Source: Papaver somniferum
Taxonomy: Eukaryota; Streptophyta; Magnoliopsida; Ranunculales; Papaveraceae
Assembly: GCF_003573695.1 (NCBI RefSeq)
Contig: NC_039365.1
Location: forward strand, 82,191,089 to 82,255,088
Direction of reading: 5' to 3'
DNA length: 64,000 nt
Shown: in pieces, positions 48,790 through 59,389 of the stretch
How positions within the stretch are numbered: position 1 is the stretch's first letter
How the letters are laid out: each line of letters begins with the position of its first letter
Notes under the pieces: generated by a model
Told to the model about the DNA's origin: nothing
The model's input: only the letters and a program-made list of their open reading frames with translations
Databases searched by the model: none
Made by a program: the position numbers and the translations under genes

Positions 48790-49245
48790 CATAATGGGAG
48801 GATAACGTACCAATTACGGTTACGATCAAAAGATTTAACTTTCTTTGCTAAATTTTCACCCACAATATTATCAGTTCTATGAACAAAATAAAAACCTTGA
48901 AAATTCTAACAATATTTAGCTATATCTTATTTGTTTCCTTCAAAATAGCGCTACTACGCCATAAGATGGATGTTGATTTCCCATTCAGACTGTTTATCGG
49001 GCTTTCACATTTGCCTTGATACCGAAATTGTTGAAGTTCTCTTTCTTAGCCCATGTTACTGCTTGAAGTAGATCTACAGTTTCCAGCTTTTGTGGATCTG
49101 TTGTCGAACTTGGTCCTATTTTTCCTCTTTCAAAAGTACTTACATCATCTCTTAGAATTAAAGCAACTTGAAAGTTTATTCACTGCAATCTATGGTGCAT
49201 CTACATTATTTTGTGATTATGTATGTCTGGTGCTTTCCAGTGTGC
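48790..49245 (-). pseudogene. LINE RNase H domain remnant
   Basis: The minus strand from about 49225 reads VDAP*IAVNKLSSC, FERGKIGPSSTTDPQ, VDLLQAVTWAKKENFNNFGI, then after a frameshift INSLNGKSTSILW. This follows the RNase H domain of the LINE at 1-480 (IDAAW, GPFSAS, LIDYLNGK). It has several stops and is probably the 3' piece of a second LINE insertion, in the opposite direction to the tail at 48240-48600. Confidence 0.65.
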
Positions 49246-50214
49246 ATTCTCTTTCCTAGTTTCCTCACTAGAATACTTTCTGATAGGTTTTTATTAGACT
49301 AGATGTAATAACCCTGAAAGATAATCCCAGAATAAATTATTAGAAACATATACTCCATTTGAGTTTACATACTAATAGACCTTAAAGAAAAAAAAACTTG
49401 AAAGCTTATTTTAAAACAGTGGATGTCATAAAGAAATTTATTAACAGATGAAAGTTAACCCTTTTTTCTTTTTTCTTATTTTGCTTCAATTGAATAAATC
49501 ACTAAAAGTAATAATAAGGAAATAGCCAATTCAATAATCACAATTCTAAAACACCCCACCCCAACGCCACTCCCTCGTTACTAAATGATTGGAAAATCAA
49601 AAGATAAAACGTTTGAATGGTAGAATATAAAGTCCACTCTACGTTAAACCAGCATGAAAATCACCAAGTGTTGAAGGAACTGTTACGCTCTTTCTCAATT
49701 TCTAATACCTGGAAAATTTATCTATGGGAGTTAAACTCCAAGCGAGTCCGCTCGATCATCTAGTCACGGAGAAATATAAAAGAGAAAACAGATAAATTAC
49801 GAGCAAAATATGTCATAAAGGAAATATAAGTGAGGATAAGTTATAAGTAGAATAGTCACAGCATTACGAACTAGAAGTCTTAATTATTCGTCTAGAAAAC
49901 ACTAGTTAATATTCGTAAGATCACAGAATCTTCTTTTATATAAAAGCTTTTACCTCGGTACCTTCTTTTATATAAAAGGTTTTACCTCGGTACCATTTCG
50001 GAGCATATCCAAAATCACGCCTTTCTATATTTAAAATATGATTGTAGTAACTCACAAACATAAACCTAGAAGTATATATCTGGATGTACTTGGCACATAT
50101 ATAATTAACATGGGACGCATCCTTGTTTGAAATTTTCTCTTATGAATGAAATCCATATTACTAACCATAAAGGCCTCCACAAATCCTTCAAGTTTTTGGA
50201 CTCTCCATTATTAA
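49246..50214. other. Unassigned spacer with a short direct repeat
   Basis: No gene or classifiable element. TTCTTTTATATAAAAG.TTTTACCTCGGTACC occurs twice in tandem (49931-49962 and 49963-49994). The sequence ATTAA at 50210-50214 is one side of the target duplication of the gypsy element that follows. Confidence 0.5.
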
Positions 50215-51786
50215 TGATTTTAGATTTTTGATGGGGTTGTAGTAATGAGGTTCAAACTCTCGGACTTGTGAAGATTAAATTTAAAGATTTAATAAAATTA
50301 TATACTAAAATATTAACAAAGTGGGCGAGAGGTAACCAAGACACCAGAATCCACTATTACACATGAATGATGTCAAATATTTCATAACTCTAATTATCCT
50401 TTTAATCCTTTATTTCTTAATCCACAAATAATCAAACATATTCTCAAAAATAAATTGTATCCCTTAAGCATAGATTATCTAACCAAAGAATAACCTATCT
50501 AATTGAATCACAACTAATAAAGAAAATTATGTAAACTTTTAAGAACTCTGCAAAAGCAGTGATTGAGTGAATTATAATTAAATACTAGAGAAAATGAAAT
50601 AGTTACCCATTGTTCATGTGTGAATAGCTTCATCCATTGCCTTGGTTACGAGAGAATTAGCCGCTCATCATGTTGGAAAACCTCTCAAAGAATTTCATTG
50701 ATGCTCAAAAATGGTTTACAAATGATGAGAATATGAGAAATACAATAAAACTGGGTTTGTAACAATTATATTTGTTACAAACCAGAGAACTACGACCCTC
50801 AGTGACAAAATAAGACTGATGCAGCTGTGTCGCAAACGTTGTAGCAAATAAGTCTGCCTGATGTACGACGCACAGGTGTGAGTCGTTATTACTGTAGAAA
50901 AACGACTGCTGGTGCAGGTCCGTTCTTCGTGTTCTTCATGTTCATCATCAGCAGCAGCAGCAGAAACCGAGTTTTGGAAAACTCGAATTTCTTCTTCTCT
51001 GGCTCTCCTCAGCCCCCCAAACTCTCGACACCCTTTCTACTCAACCCCAGCAACCTATTTATAGCCAACAGACCCATCGAATCTCGCTCATTCACTCCAT
51101 ATAATTCTCTTTAACTCGGCAGTAAAGAAAATATTTCTGGGAATATTTTGTTTCCTGTTTCATCTTCTCACGCGTTTTCAAGCCTCCAAATTACCATGTT
51201 GAACTCCTTCACGCTCCAACAGTATGTGAGGGTCCTTCATGCACGCACAAAACACGTTGAATCTTCTCCAAATCACGTGAAACCCGTGATATACACGAAC
51301 TGCCATGTTTTCAACCCGTGAATTGTTTAGATGATTCTAGCCAATTCTGGTCGAACCAAACGCCCACAGTGTGTTTAATAGGCCATATCACAACTATCTA
51401 CCAAAAATCAGCCATTGAATCTCCCTAGAACACGTTCAACAATTCGATCAAAAATCTGCAGAAGTGTTCTCCATTTTCCCGCCAAAAACAAAATTCAAAT
51501 GGAGAAGATGACCTCCCCCTAATCCTGTACTGGGGTGCGAATAGAAGATGCCTTTTGGGGTGACCTGGGGTGCCCCTTAGTAATTGAGGTGCCCCTTATC
51601 CAACGGTGAGAGTCCGAATAACACGTGTCCTCCGGGGCTTTTACCAACTTTTCGAGCCGAATTTTCCAAAAAATGTTTATTTTCCAAAGGTGCCTACAAA
51701 CACATAAAACACCAAAATTAGTACAAACTCGAGTGCCAACAATATATAGTATTGAGATCAAATTAAACACAAAAATGTGTCTATCA
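50215..51786 (-). repeat. Gypsy 3' LTR, 1572 bp
   Basis: Plus-strand ends TGATTTTAGA ... TGTCTATCA (TG...CA). A minus-strand TATAAATA (51056-51063) is a candidate LTR promoter, present in both copies. The polypurine tract abuts at 51787. Confidence 0.9.
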
Positions 51787-51801
51787 AATACCCCCAAACT
51801 T
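51787..51801 (-). promoter_or_regulatory. Polypurine tract of the gypsy element
   Basis: Minus strand AAGTTTGGGGGTATT directly adjoins the 3' LTR, as expected for the plus-strand primer. The same tract is at 24373-24386 in the related element. Confidence 0.8.
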
Positions 51802-53232
51802 ATTATTTGCTAGTCCTCGAGCAAAATTTATTTTTGAAAAGATAAAAAGACTACACTTAGCACGTGCAGCAGGCCGTTAAACCGCTAGGTGGCCCTAGCG
51901 GCGGAGTGTTGTCTCCGGAGGGTTTACCAGAGGTGTACCCACAAAACCTTACTCCTAATTGGTCACAAGTATCCAAAGAGCTATGAGGACATACATATTC
52001 TCAACCTATCTCCAAGTAAGTAGAATGCCAGAGAAATTAAAGGTGTCAGCTCTACAGCTGACTGAAGAAAAGGGGAGACACATCCACACCACTGCTAGAT
52101 AAAGAGATATCCGCTACACAGCTAGATAAACATTGTAAGATGTGTCCGCTGCTTTACAGCTGGATAAGATTAGGAGATAGATAAAAATGAGAGGGACATC
52201 TGCTACACAGCTGGACTAATTACGTGTGATGAGTTAAACCAGTGCTAAAAAGATTTTGTGCCAGATTCAAAGCAGACTAACAAAGCAACCAAATGTATCT
52301 TTCTTCGACTCTCTCATAGTGCTCAGTAGAAACAACGTCTTCTTCGGTCTTCAACTGTTGATGATAAACTATCGAACCTCATAGAACCTTGACAATTAAC
52401 TCTTCTCTTCGATTTCTTGCTTGACTTATAAATTTCTTCTTCCCTGGCCTTATTGAACAAAAAGAACGTAATGATGTTTCATTATTTTTTTGAAAACAAA
52501 AAATTACAAGACAAAAATTTACATGGCCATGAGAGAAGGACTTTCAAAACTTGGATCTTCGCAACTTGTGATGTCTTGGTATCATGGATTCTAACAACTT
52601 ATATCATTTGCTCTTATAACTTCAACTTTGATTTTTGAATTATTCTCTTCTATTGTTGCTTCTAAAACTAAAACGTCTTCAACTTTCTTCATAGATTTTG
52701 ATGTCGCTCCGCTTGTTGATGATGATAAGTTTCTACTGAGAGAGAGTCGCAATCCAGTAACTAAGACTACATTGTGAGGTTGCTTTGTCTTTCTGGCATT
52801 TCCCTGACCTACTTGCCTTTCCATCATGTATGGTTAGGTCCATCACGGTTACCCTCTAAAAGGAACAAGTTCTCTCCTGAATTTCAAGGATCTCAATGTC
52901 TTTTTCTCTAATGTCTCAATAAGTTGTTATCTCTAGCATTCCAATTTCTATCTTTTCGGTGAGAAACAGTATGTAAACTTAGCTAACCGGATACCATGTG
53001 ACGCTAGAAGTTTCAAAAGTGCAACTAAAAAGTTTCTCCCATACCCCCAAAATTAAATCTAACATTGTCCTCAATGTTCTAAAGATAAAATTAAAAGCAT
53101 ATGAACAAGGAGAAACGGTTACCATTTGAAGCAAAAGAGTTAAGGAAAGATATTACCGTGTCGCATGAGATTGGGTTACCTCCCAAGAAGTGCTAAGTTT
53201 AAAGTCTTCAGCCAGACATCGGAAGGAATTAG
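51802..53232 (-). other. 3' noncoding region of the gypsy element
   Basis: No coding signal. It contains spaced CTACACAGCTGGA/CTACACAGCTAGA words (about 52050-52225), and blocks shared with 24400-26060, including CTAGTCCTCGAGCAAA, GCAGACTAACA.AGCAACCAA and AAGTGCTAAGTTTAAAGTC. Confidence 0.65.
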
Positions 53233-53757
53233 TCACCTCATAGAATCAAAAAGTAACAGCCGAAATAACTGTGGGTCTTCAAAACCAAAAAGAGCTGACC
53301 AAAGGAAACTACAATAACCCAAGAAAGTGAACAAGGATAGCATGCCCTTATCTAGTTTCCTGATTAAGATATTTATATCTAATTGTGGTTCAGGTTCAGG
53401 TTCTAAGAAAGGGTCTAAATAAAATATTTTCATTGGTTGCGTTTCTTCATAGGTGGGATCCGAATCATTAGGTCCTAGAGTTTGGAAAAACTCAAATATG
53501 ATCTTAGAAGCGCACAATAATAACCTAAATAACTGAGGATCCTCTAAGTCAATAAGATTTGACTTACAAAATTGACCACAATGAGAGTAGTGGTCACTCT
53601 TAAGCAAGTGTGTCGATTCTAATTTCCTAAAGCATTTAGGTTTAGTCTCACAACTTAATATTCGACACATTTGAAATATAAACGTTCCCACATTTGGAAG
53701 AAAACTATTTGGTGGGAAAACAAAGTTAATCTGGGTATCATAGCCTGGGCAAACCAC
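53233..53757 (-). CDS. Gypsy-derivative 3' ORF, 174 residues, unknown function
   Basis: An open reading frame rich in Cys, Phe and Leu with a duplicated EDPQLFRLLL motif (positions about 91-100 and 159-168). No enzymatic domain is recognised. The frame is open upstream of the first Met as well (ETHPLVDVVCPGYD), so it may belong to a longer product. The same place in the related element at 26364-26125 carries a decayed counterpart. It could be a remnant of an ancestral polyprotein or an accessory ORF specific to these non-autonomous elements. Confidence 0.45.
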   Translation of the reverse strand: MVCPGYDTQINFVFPPNSFLPNVGTFIFQMCRILSCETKPKCFRKLESTHLLKSDHYSHCGQFCKSNLIDLEDPQLFRLLLCASKIIFEFFQTLGPNDSDPTYEETQPMKIFYLDPFLEPEPEPQLDINILIRKLDKGMLSLFTFLGYCSFLWSALFGFEDPQLFRLLLFDSMR

Positions 53758-53982
53758 ATCAACCAGAGGATGGGTTTCTAACGACTGAACTTCTTCCTGG
53801 ATATCATTAGGTTCGGGAAAACGAGTATGAAGGTAATCTTGTAAAATGGTCGAGGCAGAGATATCAAGTCCAAAATGAGGGATCTCTATAAGAGCTAAAG
53901 GTATGGCACAAGGAGAATGATAATCACCCCCAAACTTAGATTTTTGGGTATCTCTAGATAGACTAGCTACAATTTCCTTAAT

Positions 53983-54504
53983 TTATAGATCATTGGAATC
54001 CTGAAAATAGTCAATTGCTTCTTCGAGGTTATACTCAAGTGACGCATCCTCACTCATATTTAATATCTCTACGAGTTTATTTTCTTCGTCTAAGACTATT
54101 GTTTCTAAGTCGCTAGACTCTAAAACAACATTTTCGGAATAAACCCGTTCCTCTAAAGCATTATCGGCTTCGTAATCAAAAGAAAAAACTACATCGTCTA
54201 AAACGGTGGTATCCCTAATCAAATCCTCGTCCTTTTGAATAGGTGAATAATCATAAAAATTATTTGGATTTGAACTAGAAATAATAGAATCATTATAAAG
54301 CTCAATTGGATTAATAGATTCCTGATCACTATGCCTACACATTTCAGATTCTTCATTACTACTATCCTCATCATAATAGTACGAAGATGATTGAACCTCA
54401 TCAAAACAAGTAGTGCTACCAATTCCAACCTTGTTATCTTGATTATGTAGATAACTATCTTCATTCTCAAGGGTATTATTGGATACACTATATTGGAAAT
54501 TCAA
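53983..54504 (-). CDS. Gypsy-derivative middle ORF, 173 residues, acidic
   Basis: Strongly acidic and Asn/Ser-rich (YYYDEDSSNEESE, DDVVFSFDYEADN, VLESSDLETIVLDEE). No domain was recognised. It follows the gag N-terminal ORF after about 30 bases, in a different frame. This could be a frameshifted continuation of the same product, or a separate ORF. The related minus element seems to lack it or has lost it. Confidence 0.4.
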   Translation of the reverse strand: MNFQYSVSNNTLENEDSYLHNQDNKVGIGSTTCFDEVQSSSYYYDEDSSNEESEMCRHSDQESINPIELYNDSIISSSNPNNFYDYSPIQKDEDLIRDTTVLDDVVFSFDYEADNALEERVYSENVVLESSDLETIVLDEENKLVEILNMSEDASLEYNLEEAIDYFQDSNDL

Positions 54505-54533
54505 GTAATTTCGAGCAATATCCGCTCGAGGTA

Positions 54534-54944
54534 TTACTCTATAGAAAGTTCACTCATTATTGTAGTTCTTTCGTCTATAATTACACTATTCATCTCAGCT
54601 AACTTACGCGTCGACTCAGCTAACTCCCTGAGGGACTCTTCTAAAGGAGGAATAGGAACAGAGGGATCATAAAAAGGACTACTTTTCAATAGTTTGATTG
54701 TATCCTCTAGAGACGAAGAACTAGTACTATAATATTCTTGCTCGTAAGACTGATGCATGTGTGGATAGTAATTGGGCTCACCAGGGTATGACCCATATCC
54801 TTCCAAAGGATGGCGTTCCCAACCACTATTCCCAACATGGTCATAAAAAGGATGATGTCCATATTCAAATTCAGGCCGATACTCATTGTATTGGCTTCTA
54901 TCATACCAGTTCGACATTCTTAATTGCAAGGGAATTCTACACAA
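54534..54944 (-). CDS. Gypsy gag N-terminal ORF, 136 residues
   Basis: Begins near MSNWYDRSQYNEYRPEFEYG, a Tyr/His-rich N-terminus like those of Tat/Athila gag proteins, followed by a helical segment (PPLEESLRELAESTRKLAEM). It stops before the conserved gag core that the related element at 30620 still has, so the core was deleted in this lineage. Position after the primer site and leader fits gag. The start could be the Met of MCRIPLQLR or the later MSNWY. Confidence 0.55.
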   Translation of the reverse strand: MCRIPLQLRMSNWYDRSQYNEYRPEFEYGHHPFYDHVGNSGWERHPLEGYGSYPGEPNYYPHMHQSYEQEYYSTSSSSLEDTIKLLKSSPFYDPSVPIPPLEESLRELAESTRKLAEMNSVIIDERTTIMSELSIE

Positions 54945-55974
54945 TCACAAACAAGGCCGACTCGACCAAATCAAACCTATAGAATCTAGCAAACAAAAAG
55001 CATGATGGCTCCACTTAGATTGTTTTCTAGACCAGCTTCTATTCCTTCAAAAATGAATTCGTTACAATTTGAGCACACCCCTCTGGAATCAATCTGAGCT
55101 AATGTAAGTTGAATCGAGGCGAGGGAAGCTCAGTGGAGCTTTGATACCCAAAGCCTCACCGGTATTACAAGGCGGCGCAGTCACGCATTCAACTAACAGA
55201 AACCATCAAGAACTTTGAAGTATGCTTAAAAGAGTAACCAATATTTTTCGAAAGATTTTCCTACCAAGCTCGTTACCCTATCGGTCTCGTTCTAATCAAA
55301 TTTTAAGATTGGGTTCGCGTTAGGTTTCGTTTACCTAAGGCGGGAAAGAAGGGAACGTTGATGAAATCCGAACCCTTATCTTATATGGCTAGTTCTTGCC
55401 CTTTACTAGGAAATTAAAGCAGCCGGTTCAGTCCTCAACATATAATCACCTTAAGGCAGACAGTAAAACCGCTGACAGGAGATTCGCGGGTGTTTAAAAG
55501 TTTACGTCCCGTACCAGACGGGCGAAGAACCGCTGTAGTCGACTCGGGCCACTGACTCCGGTGTCAGTGTGCGAACCCGAGGGGCCGAGACGGTATTATA
55601 ATCGTCGTCCTTCCCTGCAAACAGTTTATATTTAAATTTTTTTTTTATATAACCTTCCATAGGGTTTAAAATTAAAATAAATTGTCCAAAGTCCAATCCA
55701 ATGAAAAGAAATACAAATAATAATAATAATAATAATTACAAAAAAAAATGGAAAGTCTTTTAAAAAAAATAAAAATATTTTTTTTTCCTCTTTTTTTTCT
55801 TTATTTTTTTGCTTTGTCTTTTTTCCTTCTCTTTTAGCTTTAAGCTTTGATTCCAAGGTTTTTAGTATCCAACTTCAAACCTGTAATACAAAGACACAAC
55901 CAAAGAGACGTAAAAAGAACAAATGGAATAATAAAAAATAATAAAAACCTAAAAATTCTACCGAAGCACAAATC
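54945..55974 (-). other. 5' leader of the gypsy element
   Basis: About 1 kb between gag and the primer site, with blocks shared with 33300-33960. It includes an AT-rich low-complexity stretch (55636-55860) with ATA/ATTATT and long A or T runs. Confidence 0.65.
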
Positions 55975-55993
55975 CGCGTCGGCGGCGCCAAAA
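55975..55993 (-). promoter_or_regulatory. Primer-binding site of the gypsy element
   Basis: Minus strand TTTTGGCGCCGCCGACGCG starts right at the LTR end and resembles the TGGCGCCGTTGCC-type site of Athila/Tat elements. Confidence 0.7.
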
Positions 55994-57565
55994 TGATTTT
56001 AGATTTTTGATGGGGTTGTAGTAATGAGGTTCAAACGCTCGGACTTGTGAAGATTAAATTTAAAGATTTAATAAAATTATATACAAAAATATTAACAAAG
56101 TGGGCGAGAGGTAACCAAGACACTAGAATCCACTACTACACATGAATGATGTCAAATATTTCATAACTCTAATTATCCTTTTAATCCTTTATTTCTTAAT
56201 CCACAAATAATCAAACATATTCTCAAAAATTAATTGTATTCCTTAAGCATAGATTATCTAACCAAAGCATAACCTATCTAATTGAATCACAACTAATGAA
56301 GAAAATTATGTAAACTTTTAAGAACTCTGCAAAAGCAGTGATTGAGTGAATTATAATTAAATATTAGAGAAAATGAAATAGTTACCCATTGTTCATGTGT
56401 GAATTGTTTCATCCACTGCCTTGGTTACGAGAGAATTAGCCGCTCATCATGTTGGAAAACCTCTCAAAGAATTTCATTGATGCTCAAAAATGGTTTACAA
56501 ATGATGAGAATATGAGAAATACAATAAAACTGGGTTTGTAACAATTATATTTGTTACAAACCAGAGAACTACGACCCTCAGTGACAAAATAAGACTGCTG
56601 CAGCTGTGTCGCAAACGCTGTAGCAAATAAGTCTGCCTGATGTACGACGCACATGTGTGAGTCGTTATTACTGTAGAAAAACGACAGCTGATGCAGGTCC
56701 GTTCTTCGTGTTCTTCATGTTCATCAGCAGCAGCAGCAGCAGAAACCGAGTTTTGGAAAACTCGAATTTCTTCTTCTCTGGCTCTCCTCAGCCCCCCAAA
56801 CTCTCGACACCCTTTCTACTCAACCCCAAAAACCTATTTATAGCCAACAGACCCATCGAATCTCGCTCATTCACTCCATATAATTCTCTTTAACTCGGCA
56901 GTAAAGAAAATATTTCTGGGAATATTTTGTTTCCTGTTTCATCTTCTCACGCGTTTTCAAGCCTCCAAATTACCATGTTGAACTCCTTCACGCTCCAACA
57001 GGCTGTGAGGGTCTTCCATGCACGCACAAAACACGTTGAATCTTCTCCAAATCACGTGAAACCCGTGATATACACGAACTGCCCTGTTTTCAACCCGTGA
57101 ATTGTTTAGCTGATTCTAGCCAATTCTGGTCGAACCAAACGCCCACAGTGTGTTTAATAGGCCATATCACAACTATCTACCAAAAATCAGCCATTGAATC
57201 TCCCTAGAACACGTTCAAAAATTCGATCAAAAATCTGCAGAAGTGTTCTCCATTTTCCCGCCAAAAACAAAATTCAAATGGAGAAGATGACCTCCCCCTA
57301 ATCCTGTACTGGGGTGCGAATAGCAGATGCCTTTTGGGGTGACCTGGGGTGCCCCTTAGTAATTGAGGTGCCCCTTATCCAACGGTGAGAGTCCGAATAA
57401 CACGTGTCCTCCGGGGCTTTTACCAACTTTTCGAGCCGAATTTTCCAAAAAATGTTTATTTTCCAAAGGTGCCTACAAACACATAAAACACCAAAATTAG
57501 TACAAACTCGAGTGCCAACAATATATAATATTGAGATCAAATTAAACACAAAAATGTGTCTATCA
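55994..57565 (-). repeat. Gypsy 5' LTR, 1572 bp
   Basis: Same length and ends as 50215-51786. Differences cluster in the first 420 bases and around 56600-57010. A minus-strand TATAAATA is at 56835-56842. Confidence 0.9.
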
Positions 57566-57929
57566 GTTAACATAAAAAATCACAAACTTATCGCAGTTTT
57601 AAGCTAATCAACTTGTAACTCAAGTGACGACCAAGCTGGTTAATGTATGACATGCCAAAATTTTCATACACAGTTTAATGTGATTCTCACAAAATCTCCT
57701 GCAGATATTCACTCGGTAACTAACACCGGAACTGCTTAAGCTCAATACTTTGCAACGAATATTCCAAATAAAACCGTGGCATTCAAAAGTTATCCATACT
57801 TCACGTCTTTCAAATAGCTAAAATGAAACATAATAAAGCATCAGCTGCTGGAAAATAAATATGTACTTATAAATTACACTAGAAGGTACTATGAGCTCAT
57901 TTACGATATAAACAAATTTAAATCTATAT
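57566..57929. other. Unassigned spacer
   Basis: About 360 bp starting with the second target-duplication copy (GTTAA). No gene or repeat was recognised. Confidence 0.5.
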
Positions 57930-58840
57930 TGAAAATGCGGGGTACCAAAATACACCACCAACTTTTTCTTATGCAACCCAACCTGTATGGACTAAACTCA
58001 AATACAATTTTGAGAGTTACAACTTAATGAATCTCAATCAGGAATTATATGAAGAGTTTATATCTCTTTCTCTCGCAATCAATATGTAAACGGAGACAAG
58101 TCCTTGAACCTGATTATACTGTGAGAGTACTTGGACGATTCCAAATATCAATACCTAAGATCAATCAAGTCATATCCAACGATTACTATGGACGTATCTA
58201 CTTTGATTGATTTACGCACAACCTGTGATATTTCAATTATAAAGATAAACAATATAATGCGGAAAAATAAATAACATAGACACCATAAATTTTGTTAACG
58301 AGGAAACCACAAATGAAGAAAACCCCCGAGACCTTATCCATACTTGAACACCAAACTGTATTAAGTCGTTATGGACACTATCATACTATCAAAATATCAG
58401 ACTGGAATGTAGTTGAGACCGAATCTACCGTCACAATAATTCAATTACAGTCGCGCTCCTTACGCCTCTTGAATCTTGCAAGACTCTGCACAATTGATTC
58501 CCTTAGTTGATGTCATGTACAACCTAAGAGTTGCTTCAACTCAATTGAAGACTTTAAACCAATCTGCCTCCCACACGAAAGCTTATATGTGATTTTTGTT
58601 TTGATCAAAGATCAAGGTGAGATAGGAAATTGTTTGCAATAATCAAAACGTATAGCAAACCTCAAAGTCCGGTAGTTACGACCCTCGAAGAGTGTTGAGG
58701 GGTGATTTTAGTTTTGGTTCTAACCGTCCTAGTTACACCAAGTGACCTCAGCTTTCTAGAAATAGTAAGAGAGAGAGTTGTCTTTCCATTGTACATTGTC
58801 CTTCCTTATATAGTCTTTCCAAAAGCCCCTTCCTTTTATG
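57930..58840 (-). repeat. Diverged LTR fragment of the Sirevirus-like family
   Basis: Starts TGAAAATGCGGGGTACC, comparable with TGAAAAGGCTGGGGTCTAAC at 30636. It shares CACAACCTGTGATATTTCAATTA and TTTTGTTAACGAGGAAACCACAAATG with 30942-31022. Similarity weakens after about 58640, though CTTATATAGTCTTTCCAAA near 58803 still matches the LTR promoter area. The right end is uncertain. Confidence 0.7.
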
Positions 58841-59389
58841 ACATCATGCCACATGTCCTAAACCTCCATAATTACTTTTAATGTCATTCTTTCCTAAATA
58901 TAACCTCCTTCTTATTCATTAATCCCTTCCTTGTCCTTTCCATCTCATGGGTATTTTCTCATTTGGGCTTGGGCTTAGTTCCCATGTCTCATATTAGGCT
59001 TGCCACCCCCTTTGGGGGCACTCCAAGCCCGTTAAGGGGTATTGTTTTTCATGTATCAATATCAGTCCCCTGCCTATTGGGCTATTTGTACAATAGCCCA
59101 GCTGTCATAGGATTCTTTCTAGCGCCTCCCCTCTTTTTGCTTAGGAACCAAGGATGAGGATTCTCTCCCCTTTTTATCGGCACCACGACCCCGAGCGGAA
59201 TTTCATCTTATACATCATGCAGTTCTTTCCTCTTCTCGTTTTCAGTTTCTGCCGGTTATTATTCCCACTTCGTAACCGCCATGTTTGAACCTTGAGACTT
59301 ATATATATATCCATTGATCTATTCTCCACTTATCTTTTCCCTTTGCAGCTTTTTCTCTTCCCTTCGTTCTTAACACCTATACACGCGCC
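58841..59389 (+). promoter_or_regulatory. Upstream region of the plant-mobile-domain pseudogene
   Basis: No ORF. A pair of complementary words, TTGGGCTATTTGTACAATAGCCCA (59076-59099), forms a short perfect hairpin arm. TATATATATAT at 59301-59311 lies about 80 bases before the ATG and could be a TATA box; pyrimidine-rich leader sequence follows. Confidence 0.4.

Larger units (their letters stand above)
50215..57565 (-). mobile_element. Complete but pol-less Ty3-gypsy derivative, 7.35 kb
   Basis: Two LTRs of identical length (1572 bp) flank a 4.2-kb interior. In minus orientation the interior has a primer site, leader, gag N-terminal ORF, a second and third ORF, a long noncoding region and a polypurine tract. 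The flanks ATTAA (50210-50214) and GTTAA (57566-57570) are a 5-bp duplication with one mismatch. No gag core, protease, reverse transcriptase, RNase H or integrase motif was found, so it would move only with help from another element. The LTRs differ at about 28 positions by eye (near 2%), making it the youngest datable insertion here. It shares leader and 3' blocks with 23878-34932. Confidence 0.9.

Noticed and set aside
50878..51114. 78-residue ORF, nearly identical to one at 56657-56893
   Set aside because: Both lie at the same place in the two LTRs; the similarity comes from LTR duplication and not from coding selection.
51519..51797. 92-residue minus ORF with a near copy at 57298-57573
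   Set aside because: LTR sequence at the start of the U3 part; same explanation as above.
54219..54488. 89-residue minus ORF
   Set aside because: Shadow of the better-supported acidic ORF at 53983-54504 in another frame; Ile-rich low complexity.
50215..57565. Interpretation as an autonomous gypsy element
   Set aside because: No reverse transcriptase, RNase H or integrase motif in any minus frame of the 4.2-kb interior.
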